From Streptomyces griseofuscus (GTDB lineage: Bacteria > Actinomycetota > Actinomycetes > Streptomycetales > Streptomycetaceae), in contig NZ_CP051006.1 in NCBI RefSeq assembly GCF_014673495.1, positions 620,001 to 684,000 on the forward strand: a stretch of 64,000 bases of DNA, in the 5' to 3' direction. A program made the translations under genes and the position numbers. This document shows, one piece after another, positions 28,467 to 37,780 of this stretch. Positions within the stretch are counted from its first letter, which is position 1. The number at the start of each line of letters is the position of its first letter. Below the pieces are notes generated by a model that saw nothing but the letters and a program-made list of their open reading frames with translations, did no database searches and was not told the DNA's origin.

Positions 28467-28958
28467 ATGCGCGGATCAGTGGTGGGAACGGCGGTGACCC
28501 TGGCGGCAGCGGCTCTGCTGACGGCGGGCACGACAACGGCTTCGGCCAGTCCGCCGACCACGACCGCGTCGCCCACCGCGACGGCGCGGTCCGGGGCCGG
28601 GGACCGGGTGCTGGTGGACTGCTTCTCGCACCGCAATGTGCGCCCCACGGACTTCATTCTGGCCTGCGGTGACGGCAACAGCCGGCTCAAGGGGCTGCAC
28701 TGGACCTCCTGGGGCTCAGGCGGCGCCACCGGCACGGGCACGAACTGGGTGAACGACTGCAAGCCGTACTGCGCGGCCGGCACCTTCCACCCCTACCCGG
28801 TGGTCATCCGGCTCAGCGGCGGCACCCAGTGGAAGAAGCATCCGTCCTTCGAACGCTTCACCCAGCTGTCCCTGACCTACAGCGGCGCGCGGCCGCAGGG
28901 CTTCCAGCAGACGATGTCGTACCCGCTCTGGGACGGCCCCACGGCCCCGCAGGGCTGA
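28467..28958 (+). CDS. Small secreted protein of unknown function
   Basis: The protein has 163 residues. A signal peptide (MRGSVVGTAVTLAAAALLTA, ending near residue 28) is followed by a Thr/Ala/Pro-rich stretch. The compact domain of about 110 residues has four cysteines (VDCF, LACG, NDCKPYC) and several Trp residues (LHWTSWGSG). It resembles a recurrent secreted hypothetical family of streptomycetes with no assigned function that I can name. The ATG at 28467 follows ggtgggagc. It probably acts outside the cell, with the cysteines forming disulfides. A strong terminator follows. Confidence 0.72.
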   Translation: MRGSVVGTAVTLAAAALLTAGTTTASASPPTTTASPTATARSGAGDRVLVDCFSHRNVRPTDFILACGDGNSRLKGLHWTSWGSGGATGTGTNWVNDCKPYCAAGTFHPYPVVIRLSGGTQWKKHPSFERFTQLSLTYSGARPQGFQQTMSYPLWDGPTAPQG

Positions 28959-28967
28959 GCACGCAGG

Positions 28968-28998
28968 AGCGGCCGGGTCCGGTGAGGACCCGGCCGCT
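28968..28998. terminator. 13-bp terminator hairpin with T-run
   Basis: agcggccgggtcc (28968-28980) pairs exactly with ggacccggccgct (28986-28998) with loop ggtga and is followed by tt. It separates the small secreted protein from the convergent pyruvate carboxylase gene. Confidence 0.8.
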
Positions 28999-29038
28999 TT
29001 CCCGCGAGTTCGCTCGGCCGCTCTCCCGCGGGTTCAGC
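28991..29038. repeat. Imperfect 24-bp tandem duplication at the pyruvate carboxylase 3' end
   Basis: cggccgctttcccgcgagtt (28991-29010) plus four bases is repeated as cggccgctctcccgcgggtt (29015-29034) plus four bases, with few differences. Unit 1 overlaps the terminator and unit 2 reaches into the pyc stop codon. Confidence 0.55.
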
Positions 29039-32000
29039 CGATCTCGACCAACAGGTCGCCGCCCTCCACCTGCTGGATCCGGTTGATGGCCAGCCGGGAC
29101 ACCCGGCCCGCCTTCGGGGCCGTGATCGCGGCCTCCATCTTCATCGCCTCGATGGTGGCGATGGTGACACCGGCCGCCACCTCGTCGCCCTCGGCCACGG
29201 AGAGCGTCACCACACCGGCGAACGGCGCGGCCACATGGTTCGGGTTCGAACGGTCGGCCTTCTCCGTCACCGGCACGTCCGAGGCGGCCGCCCGGTCGCG
29301 GACCTGGATGGGCCGCAACTGGCCGTTGAGCGTGGACATCACCGTGCGCATGCCGCGCTCGTCGGCCTCGCCGATCGCCTGGAGCTCGATCAGCAGACGC
29401 ACACCGGGCTCCAGATCGACGGCGTACTCCTTGCCCGGGCGCAGACCGTAGAAAAACGCCTTGCTGTCCAGGACGCTGGTGTCGCCGTACGACTGCCGGT
29501 GGCCCTCGAACTCCCTGGTGGGCGCCGGGAACAGCAGCCGGTTCAGGGTCGCCCTGCGGTCCTTGGCCAGCCCCTCGCGGTCCTCGGCGGACAGCTCGGG
29601 CACCGGCTTTGCCGCGGCGCGGCCCTGGAGCGCCTTGGTGCGGAACGGCTCCGGCCAGCCGCCGGGCGGGGTGCCCAGCTCCCCGCGCAGGAAGCCGATC
29701 ACCGAGTCGGGGATGTCGAACCGGTCAGGGGTCTGTTCGAAGTCCTTCGGGGAGACCCCGGCGCCCACCAGATGCAGGGCGAGATCGCCGACCACCTTGG
29801 AGGACGGGGTGACCTTGACCAGGCGGCCGAGGATCCGGTCGGCGGCGGCGTACATCTCCTCGATGTCCTCGAAGCGGTCGCCGAGGCCGAGCGCGACGGC
29901 CTGGGTGCGCAGGTTGGACAGCTGGCCGCCGGGGATCTCATGGAGGTAGACACGCCCGGTCGGCGCGGCCAGGCCCGCCTCGAAGGGGGCGTAGATCCGG
30001 CGCACGCCCTCCCAGTACGGCTCCAGGTCGCCGACCGCCTGGAGGTCGAGCCCGGTGGGCCGCTCGGAGTGGTCGGTGGCGGCCACGATCGCGGACAGTG
30101 ACGGCTGGGAGGTCGTCCCGGCCATGGAGGCGACCGCGCCGTCCACCGCGTCCGCGCCCGCCTGGATCGCGGCGAGGTAGGTGGCGAGCTGGCCGCCCGC
30201 GGTGTCGTGGGTGTGCAGATGCACGGGCAGGTCGAACTCGCGGCGCAGCGCCGAGACCAGCGTGGCGGCGGCCGGGGCGCGCAGCAGTCCGGCCATGTCC
30301 TTGATCGCGAGGACATGGGCGCCCGCGTCCACGATCTGCTCGGCGAGCCGCAGGTAGTAGTCGAGTGTGTAGAGCCGCTCGCCGGGGTCGCTCAGATCGC
30401 CGGTGTAGCACAGGGCGACCTCGGCGACGGCCGTGCCGGTCTCGCGCACGGCCTCGATGGCGGGGCGCATCTGGCCGACGTCGTTGAGGGCGTCGAAGAT
30501 GCGGAAGATGTCGATGCCGGTGGCGGCGGCCTCCTGCACGAAGGCGTCGGTGACCTCCGTCGGGTACGGCGTGTAGCCGACGGTGTTGCGGCCGCGCAGC
30601 AGCATCTGGAGGCAGATGTTGGGCACGGCCTCGCGCAGCGCGGCCAGCCGCTCCCAGGGGTCCTCGGCGAGGAAGCGCAGGGCGACGTCGTAGGTGGCAC
30701 CGCCCCAGCACTCCAGGGACAGCAGCTCGGGCAGGGTGCGGGCGACGACGGGGGCGACGGCCAGGAGGTCCTTGGTGCGCACCCGGGTGGCCAGCAGCGA
30801 CTGGTGGGCGTCGCGGAAGGTGGTGTCCGTGACCCCGATCGTCGGCGACTCGCGCAGCCGGCGGGCGAAGCCCTCGGGGCCGAGTTCCACGAGGAGTTGG
30901 CGCGATCCGGCGGGCGGCTCGGCGGCGGTGGGCACCGGCAGCTTGGTCAACGGGTCGAACAGATCGGGCCGTTCGCCGTGCGGCTTGTTCACCGTGACGT
31001 CGGCGAGGAAGGTGAGCAGCTTGGTGCCGCGGTCCGCGGAGGAGCGGGCGGTGAGCAGATGCGGGCGCTCCTCGATGAACGAGGTGGTGATCCGCCCGGC
31101 CTGGAAGTCCGGGTCGTCCAGCACGGCCTGGAGGAAGGGGATGTTGGTGGACACACCGCGGATGCGGAACTCGGCGACGGCGCGCCGGGCGCGGCCGATG
31201 GCGGCCTTGAAGTCCCGGCCCCGGCAGGTGAGTTTCACCAGCATCGAGTCGAAGTGGGCGCTGATCTCCGTACCGGCGTGGGTGGTTCCGCCGTCCAGCC
31301 GGATGCCGGAGCCGCCCGGCGAGCGATAGGCGCTGATCTTGCCGGTGTCCGGGCGGAAGCCGTTGGCCGGGTCCTCGGTGGTGATACGGCACTGGAGCGC
31401 GGCCCCGTGCAGGGTGATGGTCTCCTGGGCGAGGCCGAGGTCGGCGAGGGTCTCACCGGCGGCGATCCGCAGCTGCGCCTGGACCAGGTCGACGTCCGTG
31501 ACCTCCTCGGTGACGGTGTGCTCGACCTGGATGCGCGGGTTCATCTCGATGAAGACGTGGTTGCCGTCCCGGTCGAGCAGGAACTCCACGGTGCCCGCGT
31601 TGCGGTAGCCGATCTCGCGCGCGAAGCGCACGGCGTCGGCGCAGATCCGCTCGCGGAGCGCGGGGTCGAGGTTCGGGGCGGGCGCCAGCTCGATGACCTT
31701 CTGGTGGCGGCGCTGGAGCGAGCAGTCACGCTCGAAGAGGTGGACGACATTGCCCTCGCCGTCGGCGAGGATCTGCACCTCGATGTGGCGGGGGTCGACG
31801 ACGGCCTTCTCCAGGAACACGGTCGGGTCGCCGAACGCGGACGCGGCCTCCCGGGAAGCGGCCTCGATGGACTCGCGCAGCTGGGCGGGGTCCTCGACCC
31901 GGCGCATACCGCGGCCGCCGCCGCCCGCGACCGCCTTCACGAACACGGGGAAGCCGATGTCCTCGGCGGCCCGCACCAGTTCGTCCACGTCGGTGGAGGG

Positions 32001-32408
32001 CTGGGAGGAGCCGAGCACCGGCACCCCGGCGGCGCGGGCGGCGGCGACCGCGCGGGCCTTGTTGCCGGTCAGCTCCAGCGTGGCCGTGCCGGGGCCGACG
32101 AAGGTGATGCCCGCCTCCTCGCAGGCGCGGGCCAGCTCCGGGTTCTCGGACAGGAAGCCGTAGCCGGGGTAGACGGCGTCCGCGCCGGCCCGGCGGGCGG
32201 CGGTCACGATCTCCTCGACGGAGAGGTAGGCGCGCACCGGGTGCCCCGGCTCCCCGATCTCGTAGGCCTCGTCGGCCTTGAGCCGGTGGAGCGAGTTGCG
32301 GTCCTCGTGCGGGAACACGGCGACGGTGCGCGCGCCGAGTTCGTAGGCCGCCCGGAACGCGCGGATCGCGATCTCCCCGCGGTTGGCGACCAGCACCTTA
32401 CGGAACAT
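29034..32408 (-). CDS. pyc: Pyruvate carboxylase
   Basis: This is a complete 1124-residue single-chain enzyme. The biotin carboxylase domain (1-455) begins FRKVLVANRGEIAIRAFRA and has the GGGGRGMR ATP loop and the FIEMNPRIQVEHTVTEEVTD active-site stretch. The carboxyltransferase barrel begins at TDTTFRDAHQSLLATRVRT. The C-terminal biotinyl domain carries AIEAMKMEA with the biotin-accepting Lys1090. It adds CO2 to pyruvate to make oxaloacetate and so refills the TCA cycle. The ATG at 32408 matches the canonical family N-terminus. It forms a single transcription unit. Confidence 0.97.
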   Translation of the reverse strand: MFRKVLVANRGEIAIRAFRAAYELGARTVAVFPHEDRNSLHRLKADEAYEIGEPGHPVRAYLSVEEIVTAARRAGADAVYPGYGFLSENPELARACEEAGITFVGPGTATLELTGNKARAVAAARAAGVPVLGSSQPSTDVDELVRAAEDIGFPVFVKAVAGGGGRGMRRVEDPAQLRESIEAASREAASAFGDPTVFLEKAVVDPRHIEVQILADGEGNVVHLFERDCSLQRRHQKVIELAPAPNLDPALRERICADAVRFAREIGYRNAGTVEFLLDRDGNHVFIEMNPRIQVEHTVTEEVTDVDLVQAQLRIAAGETLADLGLAQETITLHGAALQCRITTEDPANGFRPDTGKISAYRSPGGSGIRLDGGTTHAGTEISAHFDSMLVKLTCRGRDFKAAIGRARRAVAEFRIRGVSTNIPFLQAVLDDPDFQAGRITTSFIEERPHLLTARSSADRGTKLLTFLADVTVNKPHGERPDLFDPLTKLPVPTAAEPPAGSRQLLVELGPEGFARRLRESPTIGVTDTTFRDAHQSLLATRVRTKDLLAVAPVVARTLPELLSLECWGGATYDVALRFLAEDPWERLAALREAVPNICLQMLLRGRNTVGYTPYPTEVTDAFVQEAAATGIDIFRIFDALNDVGQMRPAIEAVRETGTAVAEVALCYTGDLSDPGERLYTLDYYLRLAEQIVDAGAHVLAIKDMAGLLRAPAAATLVSALRREFDLPVHLHTHDTAGGQLATYLAAIQAGADAVDGAVASMAGTTSQPSLSAIVAATDHSERPTGLDLQAVGDLEPYWEGVRRIYAPFEAGLAAPTGRVYLHEIPGGQLSNLRTQAVALGLGDRFEDIEEMYAAADRILGRLVKVTPSSKVVGDLALHLVGAGVSPKDFEQTPDRFDIPDSVIGFLRGELGTPPGGWPEPFRTKALQGRAAAKPVPELSAEDREGLAKDRRATLNRLLFPAPTREFEGHRQSYGDTSVLDSKAFFYGLRPGKEYAVDLEPGVRLLIELQAIGEADERGMRTVMSTLNGQLRPIQVRDRAAASDVPVTEKADRSNPNHVAAPFAGVVTLSVAEGDEVAAGVTIATIEAMKMEAAITAPKAGRVSRLAINRIQQVEGGDLLVEIG

Positions 32409-32607
32409 CCTGGAATCCCTTCAGCTGCCTGGCGGCGACGAACGTCATGGTGGTTGAGACACGCCCTGCCCTGCCATGTCCCGCGCAACCCTAGGGGCTG
32501 CCCGTGCGGGGCCGTATGCGAAAACCATCACACCGAGGGTGTGGGCGGCGCCACAGGCGCGCGCGGCGATTCGGGGGGCCTTGGGCCGGGGGACGGGCGT
32601 GTCCCGG

Positions 32608-33576
32608 TCAGCGTTCGAGGGAGGTCATCGGGGTGCGGCCGGAGGTGGGGTGGGGGGATGCGGGGGCGGGGACGGTGGCGGAGGCGGTCACGGGGAGGAC
32701 CGGGGACGCCTTAGGGGCCGTAGGGGCCGTAGGGGCCGTAGGGGCCGTAGGGGCCGTAGGGGATGGTCCGGGGGCGCGGGTGGGGAGGAGGGAGCGGCCG
32801 AGGGCGCGCAGCCGGGCGCGGCGGCCGTGCAAGAGGCCGAGGACGACGGCGGAGCCCACCGCGATCAGATGCTCGCGGCCGGCGAGATTGGGGACGGCGA
32901 TCGACTCCCACACCATGGAGCCGCCGGTGAGGGTGAAGACCACCGGCGCGCGTCGGATTACCGAGAGGTAGGTGAACAGGCCGACGACCGCGGCCGAGGG
33001 CCCGGTGTCCAGGACCTGCCCGCAGGCGGCCGGCAGTCCCAGGCCCGACCAGCCGGGCCCGATCGCGATCATCAGCCGGGCGACGAGGGTGCCGGCCAGT
33101 GTGGTGGCGTAGGCGATCGCGAGGGTGCGGGAACGGCCGAGGGTGAGTTCGGCGAGCGCGAAGGCCAGGAACAGCTGGGTGATGCCGGCCCAGACCGGCA
33201 GGTCGAGCGCCGGGACGTACAGCGACACCGGGGTGCGCAGCAGGGACAGCCACAGCGGCAGGTCGGCCTTGACGCCGCCGAGCCGGGTGACCCACATCGC
33301 GCCGGTGGGGTGCTGGGCGATGTCGTGGAAGAAGATGACGCCGAACGCGGCCACGAAGGCCAGCAGCAGCCCGGACAGCCCGCGCCGGGCGAGTTGCCGT
33401 ACCGGGTCGACGACGATGGCGTGCCACTCGCCGCGCAGGGTGCGCCCGGTGAACCGGGCGAGGCGGGCCGCCGCCGGGCGGAGCCGGTCGAGATGTCTTT
33501 CCGCGGTCATGAGACGGGGCAGCCCGTCACCTTCGTCTGCTGCGTCTTCTTCGTCTCCGACGCACCTGTCATGCAC
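32608..33576 (-). CDS. Rhomboid-like integral membrane protein (Rhomboid_2-type)
   Basis: The protein has 322 residues if it starts at the GTG (33576) behind gaaggggg. The ATG at 33510 would give 300 residues but lacks a good ribosome site, so the start is uncertain. Six or seven membrane helices occupy residues 75-270. DTGPSAAVVGLFTYLS has the rhomboid-type serine, with a downstream His in REHLIAVGSAVVLG and an early FFHDIAQHPTGAMW. This suits the actinobacterial rhomboid-like family, though proteolysis is not assured. The cytoplasmic tail contains five Thr-Ala-Pro repeats encoded by a 9-bp tandem repeat. The substrate is unknown. Confidence 0.72.
   Translation of the reverse strand: MHDRCVGDEEDAADEGDGLPRLMTAERHLDRLRPAAARLARFTGRTLRGEWHAIVVDPVRQLARRGLSGLLLAFVAAFGVIFFHDIAQHPTGAMWVTRLGGVKADLPLWLSLLRTPVSLYVPALDLPVWAGITQLFLAFALAELTLGRSRTLAIAYATTLAGTLVARLMIAIGPGWSGLGLPAACGQVLDTGPSAAVVGLFTYLSVIRRAPVVFTLTGGSMVWESIAVPNLAGREHLIAVGSAVVLGLLHGRRARLRALGRSLLPTRAPGPSPTAPTAPTAPTAPTAPKASPVLPVTASATVPAPASPHPTSGRTPMTSLER
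32712..32759 (-). repeat. 9-bp tandem repeat (taggggccg x5 plus partial) in rhomboid-like gene
   Basis: Five exact copies of taggggccg lie at 32712-32756, with a partial sixth. Read on the minus strand they encode (Thr-Ala-Pro)n. The unit is a multiple of 3, so copy-number change would keep the frame. This is a likely length-variable tract. Confidence 0.9.
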
Positions 33577-33817
33577 ATCGCCCCCTTCGGCCCGCGTCCG
33601 GTGATCGACCGTACGAGGCTTTTCCCAGTACCCGCTCGTTTCAGGCGTCACCGACCGGATGCCGGCGGATTTCCCCCGGGTCGTGTGGTCGCACGGCCCG
33701 GGGGACAGTTCAGCGATCCGCGCGACGGTCGTCAAGATCTTTAACGGGTGGGAAGCCCCACAGGCGGACGGAAGGGAAAACTGGGGAGAGAAGGCAACCT
33801 CTCCCCCTTCGGTCACG

Positions 33818-35017
33818 TCATCCGACTCGGATGTTCTCGGCGAGCAGGACCGCGCAGGCCCAGGTGGTCAGCAGACCGCCGACGAGGAAGGCGCCGCGTA
33901 CGTCCGCGAGCGGCAGGATCAGCGCGCCGAGGGCTGCGCCCGCCGCGATACCGGCGTTGTAGGCACCGGAGTTGGCGGCGAGGGCGATGTCCGTACGGCC
34001 GGGCGCGCAGATCAGCATCTCGTGCTGGGCGGCCATGAACACCGGTCCGAGCGCGCCGCCCGTCAGGGCGAGGAACACCACCGCCGGCACCGGGTGCGCG
34101 CCGCTCGCGCAGAGGCCGAGCATGCCGACCGCCTGGACGGCCACGGCGGTGGTCAGCGCGGCGCGCGGGAAGCGGTCCAGCAGCGCGCCGGTGATGCCCA
34201 CCCCGGCCAGGCACGCGGTGCCGAACGCCACGAGCAGGATGTCGACGGCGCCCGGCGAGAACCCGCTCACCGCGCCGAGGAACCGCACGATGTACGTGTA
34301 TCCGGTGAACGCCCCGGCGGCGGACAGGGCCCCTGCCGTGAGCACGGTCGCGAAGCGGCGGGTGTCGGGAGCGGTGCCGTAGGCGGCGGGCTCGGCCTCG
34401 GGGGGCGAGGTGGGGAGCAGCGTCGCGATCGTCACCAGCGAGAACAGGCCCAGGACGGCGAGCGCGGACATGGGCACCCGCCAGTCGGTGCGCCCGCCCA
34501 GCCAGGTGCCGGTGGGCACGCCGAGCACGAGGGCGAGCGAGCCGGCGACGGACAGCGCCCCGATCACCCGCCCGCGCACCTCGGGCGCGAACAGGCCCAC
34601 CGCGACCGGGCCCATCACCGCCCAGAACAGCGCCTGCGCGAGCGCGGTGAGCAGCCGGGCCGCGAGCAGCGGCCCGTAGGAACGGGCGGACGCGGCGAGC
34701 AGGCTGGAGAGCACGAGCGCGGCCAGCAGCCCGGTGAGCACATGGCGCCGGGGCACCGCCCGGGTGCCGTGGGCGAGCGGCAGGGAGGCGAGGGCGACCG
34801 TCCCGCCGTAACCGGTGACCAGGAGACCGACCGTGGACGGTGACACCCGAAGGCTCCGGGAGATCGCGTCCAGGAGGCCGACCGGCAGGTTCTCCGCGGT
34901 GTTGAAGGTGAAGGCGGCCAGCATCAGGGCGCCGAGCACGGCCGGGCCGCGCCAGGAGCCAGGTCGCCGGGTCCCGGCCCGTGCCGCTCGCCGGGTGCCG
35001 TCCGCCGTGGTGTGCAT
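33818..35017 (-). CDS. MFS transporter (12-helix, DHA1-like, AraJ/CmlA-type)
   Basis: The protein has 399 residues and 12 predicted helices, starting after a short charged lead (MHTTADGTRRAARAG). SPSTVGLLVTGYGGTVALAS and RLLTALAQALFWAVMGPVAVGLFAPEVRGR are typical DHA1 helix 2-4 features. GALSVAGSLALVLGVPTGTW is the helix-5 antiporter motif. It is probably a drug or metabolite efflux permease, or a sugar exporter. The ATG at 35017 is preceded by gagctgga. No regulator gene is adjacent. Confidence 0.87.
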   Translation of the reverse strand: MHTTADGTRRAARAGTRRPGSWRGPAVLGALMLAAFTFNTAENLPVGLLDAISRSLRVSPSTVGLLVTGYGGTVALASLPLAHGTRAVPRRHVLTGLLAALVLSSLLAASARSYGPLLAARLLTALAQALFWAVMGPVAVGLFAPEVRGRVIGALSVAGSLALVLGVPTGTWLGGRTDWRVPMSALAVLGLFSLVTIATLLPTSPPEAEPAAYGTAPDTRRFATVLTAGALSAAGAFTGYTYIVRFLGAVSGFSPGAVDILLVAFGTACLAGVGITGALLDRFPRAALTTAVAVQAVGMLGLCASGAHPVPAVVFLALTGGALGPVFMAAQHEMLICAPGRTDIALAANSGAYNAGIAAGAALGALILPLADVRGAFLVGGLLTTWACAVLLAENIRVG

Positions 35018-35234
35018 GGGTCCAGCTCACCGAGCGCGCGGGGCGCGCCGCAACGTATTTACGGCCCCTGCGAACGCCTGCCCCGCCGGGCGCGGGGAGG
35101 CTTCCGGACCTCGTGAACACGGCGGGGCAGGCGGTACGTGAGCAGACTGCCTCCGGAATCCGGGGTTCAGTAGCGTGCGTTTGGCATATTCACGCCCTGC
35201 TTCCGGCCAAAGCCGCGCAAAGCGCTCGGTCGGG

Positions 35235-35576
35235 TCAGCCGATGGCGTCGTCGGTCGGGGCGGCCTCGCGTCGTCTGCGGGCCGTCACCCGTACCAGGTC
35301 CAGTGCGGCGGCCAGGGCGAGGACTCCGCAGACCACCGCGAGGACGGTCAGGGGGCCGCTGCCGGGGCTGTCGCCCGGGCCCTGGTGCGCGGACCAGAGG
35401 GCGAAGCCCACGGTGGCGGCGGTGAAGACGGGGAGGAAGAGCGCGGAAAGGATCAGGCGCAGCCGGAGGTCGCTGCGGGCGGTGGCCGGTTCGGTGCCGC
35501 TGGGGGTGCGGCGGGGAGTGCGGGGGCGGGCGCGGTGTGCCGGTCGGGGCGTTCGTCCGTGCTGGTCGTCGGCCAT
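35235..35576 (-). CDS. Small two-helix membrane protein (DUF6343-like)
   Basis: The protein has 113 residues. A basic, proline-rich N-terminus of about 40 residues precedes two membrane helices (LILSALFLPVFTAATVGFALW and LTVLAVVCGVLALAAALDLV). The sequence matches my memory of small Streptomyces membrane proteins of the DUF6343 group, whose function is unknown. An ideal ribosome site (aaggaggctgtc) precedes the ATG, so it is well translated. It is divergent from the membrane-bound phosphatase gene at 35850. Confidence 0.72.
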   Translation of the reverse strand: MADDQHGRTPRPAHRARPRTPRRTPSGTEPATARSDLRLRLILSALFLPVFTAATVGFALWSAHQGPGDSPGSGPLTVLAVVCGVLALAAALDLVRVTARRRREAAPTDDAIG

Positions 35577-35849
35577 GACAGCCTCCTTGGGGCCGCGGTC
35601 GGCACCGGGTGCGGACGTCCGCTACACCGGCGTGCGGCCGTACCCCCCTCCCTTCCCGGCGCCGTACCCTCGGCGACCCGCTCGGGCACCGAGGGCCGTA
35701 CGGGTACCCGGGGTGCCGGGAGGCGACTCGGCGGCGGGATCAGGGGCAGCCAGTAAGAGCTTGGGCATGGCCCGTAGGGGATTGGGGACGGCCGGTAGGG
35801 GATTGGGCGCAAGTGGCCGCCCGTCGCGGCCGGGAGCACGCTGGTAGGC

Positions 35850-37040
35850 ATGAGATTTCCGGTCGGGTCGGCGGCGGAACGGCGATTCTGGCACTCGTCG
35901 CAGGCGCTGCTGCTACTGCCGATCACGCTCATCGTGGTGATCACGGTGGTGGACGTCCAAGCCCCGGAGAGCGTCCACCTCGGGCCCGCCCTGGTGATCG
36001 CGCCCGCGCTGACCCCGTCCTTCGCCGGCCCCCGGACCACCGCGGCCGTCGGCGCGCTGGCCACGCTCGCGCAGATCGTCATCGGCACCGCGCACGGCGG
36101 GATCGGCACCTCGAACCACATCGTGCAGATCATCACCCTCGCGGTGCTCTCGGTGATGGTGGTCGTCTACAGCGCCCTGCGCGAGCGGCGCCAGGCCCAG
36201 CTGGCCCAGGTCCGCACGGTCGCCGAGGCCGCGCAGCACGTGCTGATGTGGCCGCTGCCCGAGCAGATCGGCCCGCTGCGGATCGCCTCCCTGTACCTGG
36301 CCGCGGAGGACGAGGCCCAGATCGGCGGCGACCTCTACGCGGCGACCGTGTGCGACAACGCCGTACGGGTTCTGATCGGGGACGTCCGCGGCAAAGGGCT
36401 GCCCGCCATCGGGGAGGCCGCGCTGCTCCTCAGCGCGTTCCGGGAGAGCGCCCACCGGCATCACACGCTGGAGGACCTGGTCGACACGCTGGAACAGAGC
36501 GTCTCCCGGTACACGGCCGATCTGGAGCCGGAGGACGAGGCGGGCGAGCGGTTCGCGACCGCGCTGCTGGTGGAGATCCCGGACCGGGACCAGATCACCC
36601 GGATGACCAGCTGCGGGCATCCGCCGCCGCTGCTGCTGAGCCCCGGGCACGTGGTGACGATGCCGAGCCTGCACCCCTCGCCGCCGCTCGGTGTACAGGG
36701 GCTGCCGGCGGCCGTGGAGCACACGCTGGACGTCTTCTCCTTCGAGCCCGGTGACATCCTGCTGCTCTACACCGACGGCGTGGTGGAGGCGCGGGACACC
36801 CGGGGCCGGTTCTATCCGCTGGCGGAGCGGGTGGCGCGGTGGACCGACGACAGCCCCGAGGCGCTGCTGCACCACATCCGCCGCGATCTGCTCGCCCACG
36901 CCGGGGGGCGCCTCGGCGACGACGCCGCGCTGATCGCGCTGCACCGCACCCCCGTCGACCGGCACCGCCACCACGGCCATGGGCGCGGTCACGGGCGGGC
37001 GGCCGCACGGCAGGACGCGGCGGCCGCCGAGCGGTCGTAG
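35850..37040 (+). CDS. Membrane-anchored SpoIIE-family PP2C phosphatase
   Basis: The protein has 396 residues. Three N-terminal membrane helices (about 18-37, 45-75 and 90-110) are followed by a short linker and a SpoIIE phosphatase domain (about 125-380). Metal-binding aspartates lie in QIGGDLYAA, IGDVRGKG, LYTDGVVEARD and DDAALIAL. No sensory GAF or PAS is visible, so the membrane part is the likely sensor. Such enzymes act on phosphorylated anti-sigma-factor antagonists. The extreme C-terminus is His/Arg-rich (HRHHGHGRGHGR), which could bind metal. A terminator follows, shared with the convergent secreted protein gene. Confidence 0.87.
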   Translation: MRFPVGSAAERRFWHSSQALLLLPITLIVVITVVDVQAPESVHLGPALVIAPALTPSFAGPRTTAAVGALATLAQIVIGTAHGGIGTSNHIVQIITLAVLSVMVVVYSALRERRQAQLAQVRTVAEAAQHVLMWPLPEQIGPLRIASLYLAAEDEAQIGGDLYAATVCDNAVRVLIGDVRGKGLPAIGEAALLLSAFRESAHRHHTLEDLVDTLEQSVSRYTADLEPEDEAGERFATALLVEIPDRDQITRMTSCGHPPPLLLSPGHVVTMPSLHPSPPLGVQGLPAAVEHTLDVFSFEPGDILLLYTDGVVEARDTRGRFYPLAERVARWTDDSPEALLHHIRRDLLAHAGGRLGDDAALIALHRTPVDRHRHHGHGRGHGRAAARQDAAAAERS

Positions 37041-37046
37041 CGCCGT

Positions 37047-37078
37047 GGCCCCGCCCGGGCCGGAGCGGGGGCGGGGCC
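37047..37078. terminator. Hairpin between convergent phosphatase and secreted-protein genes
   Basis: ggccccgccc (37047-37056) pairs exactly with gggcggggcc (37069-37078) across a 12-base loop. Stop codons lie at 37040 and 37099, so it suits both transcripts. Confidence 0.75.
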
Positions 37079-37098
37079 GTACGGGCGTGCCGTCGGGG

Positions 37099-37599
37099 TC
37101 AGTCGGCCGGCTTGAGGTCGGTGATCTTCAGGGTGTGCAGGTCGGACTGGACGTCGATCCGGGTGACCTCGGCGTGCGGGCCGTCACTCCAGGTCAGCGT
37201 CACCTGGCTGGTGGCATGCCCGGCGCCCGAACCGGTGTAGGCCACCTGCCAGCGCACCGGCACGTTCTGGGCGAAGAGGATGCCGTCGGCGTGCTCCTTG
37301 GTCTCGTAGGCGGCGACCTTCTTCTGGGCGGCCGCGGACAGGTAGAAGGCGCGCAGGGCCTTGGCGTCGGCGCCCGCGGCCTTGTCGTCGGCGGCCCAGA
37401 CGGCGTCGATGTAGGCGCCGTAGAAGTCGGCGACGTGCTGGGTGGCATTGCGCGCGTCGCCCTGGGCGACGGCGGTGGTGCGCGCGGTGGCGGGTCGGGC
37501 GGTGGCGGGTCGGGCGAGGGCGGGTGTCACCGCGGCCAGGCTGAGGCCGGCGGCGAGGGCGAGGGCGGTGAACAGGGGCGTACGGCTGCGGACGGACAT
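37099..37599 (-). CDS. Secreted protein of unknown function with a duplicated N-terminal repeat
   Basis: The protein has 166 residues. The signal peptide (MSVRSRTPLFTALALAAGLS, ending near residue 29 at PALA) is followed by a short repeat RPATARPATART encoded by an exact 15-bp tandem duplication (37486-37515). The remaining domain (about 50-166) is an alpha+beta unit (QHVADFYGAYIDAVWAADDK, VRWQVAYTGSGAGHATSQVT) that could adopt an NTF2/SnoaL-like fold. The ATG at 37599 has gggggaac upstream. I cannot name the family. Confidence 0.7.
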   Translation of the reverse strand: MSVRSRTPLFTALALAAGLSLAAVTPALARPATARPATARTTAVAQGDARNATQHVADFYGAYIDAVWAADDKAAGADAKALRAFYLSAAAQKKVAAYETKEHADGILFAQNVPVRWQVAYTGSGAGHATSQVTLTWSDGPHAEVTRIDVQSDLHTLKITDLKPAD

Positions 37600-37780
37600 G
37601 TGTCTCGTTCCCCCGGTTTCGTGACGGACGGGCTGATCCCGGCCGCTGACGGCTGGTAAGACCACGTTTCGGCAAGGGTGGTTCCGGTGGTTTCCGGATG
37701 ATTCCGGGCATGCGGCAAGACGGAAAAGGTTGCGTCGGTTTCCGGCCTCGGAGCGTGCCGATCCGGTCATGTATCCGGTT

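Noticed and set aside
32711..33427. Minus-strand frame ending in Gly-Pro-Tyr repeats
   Set aside because: An out-of-frame reading of the 9-bp repeat in the rhomboid-like gene.
35702..35707. gggtac upstream of the phosphatase gene at 35850 as a sigma-B -10
   Set aside because: No GNNT at 14-16 bases upstream.
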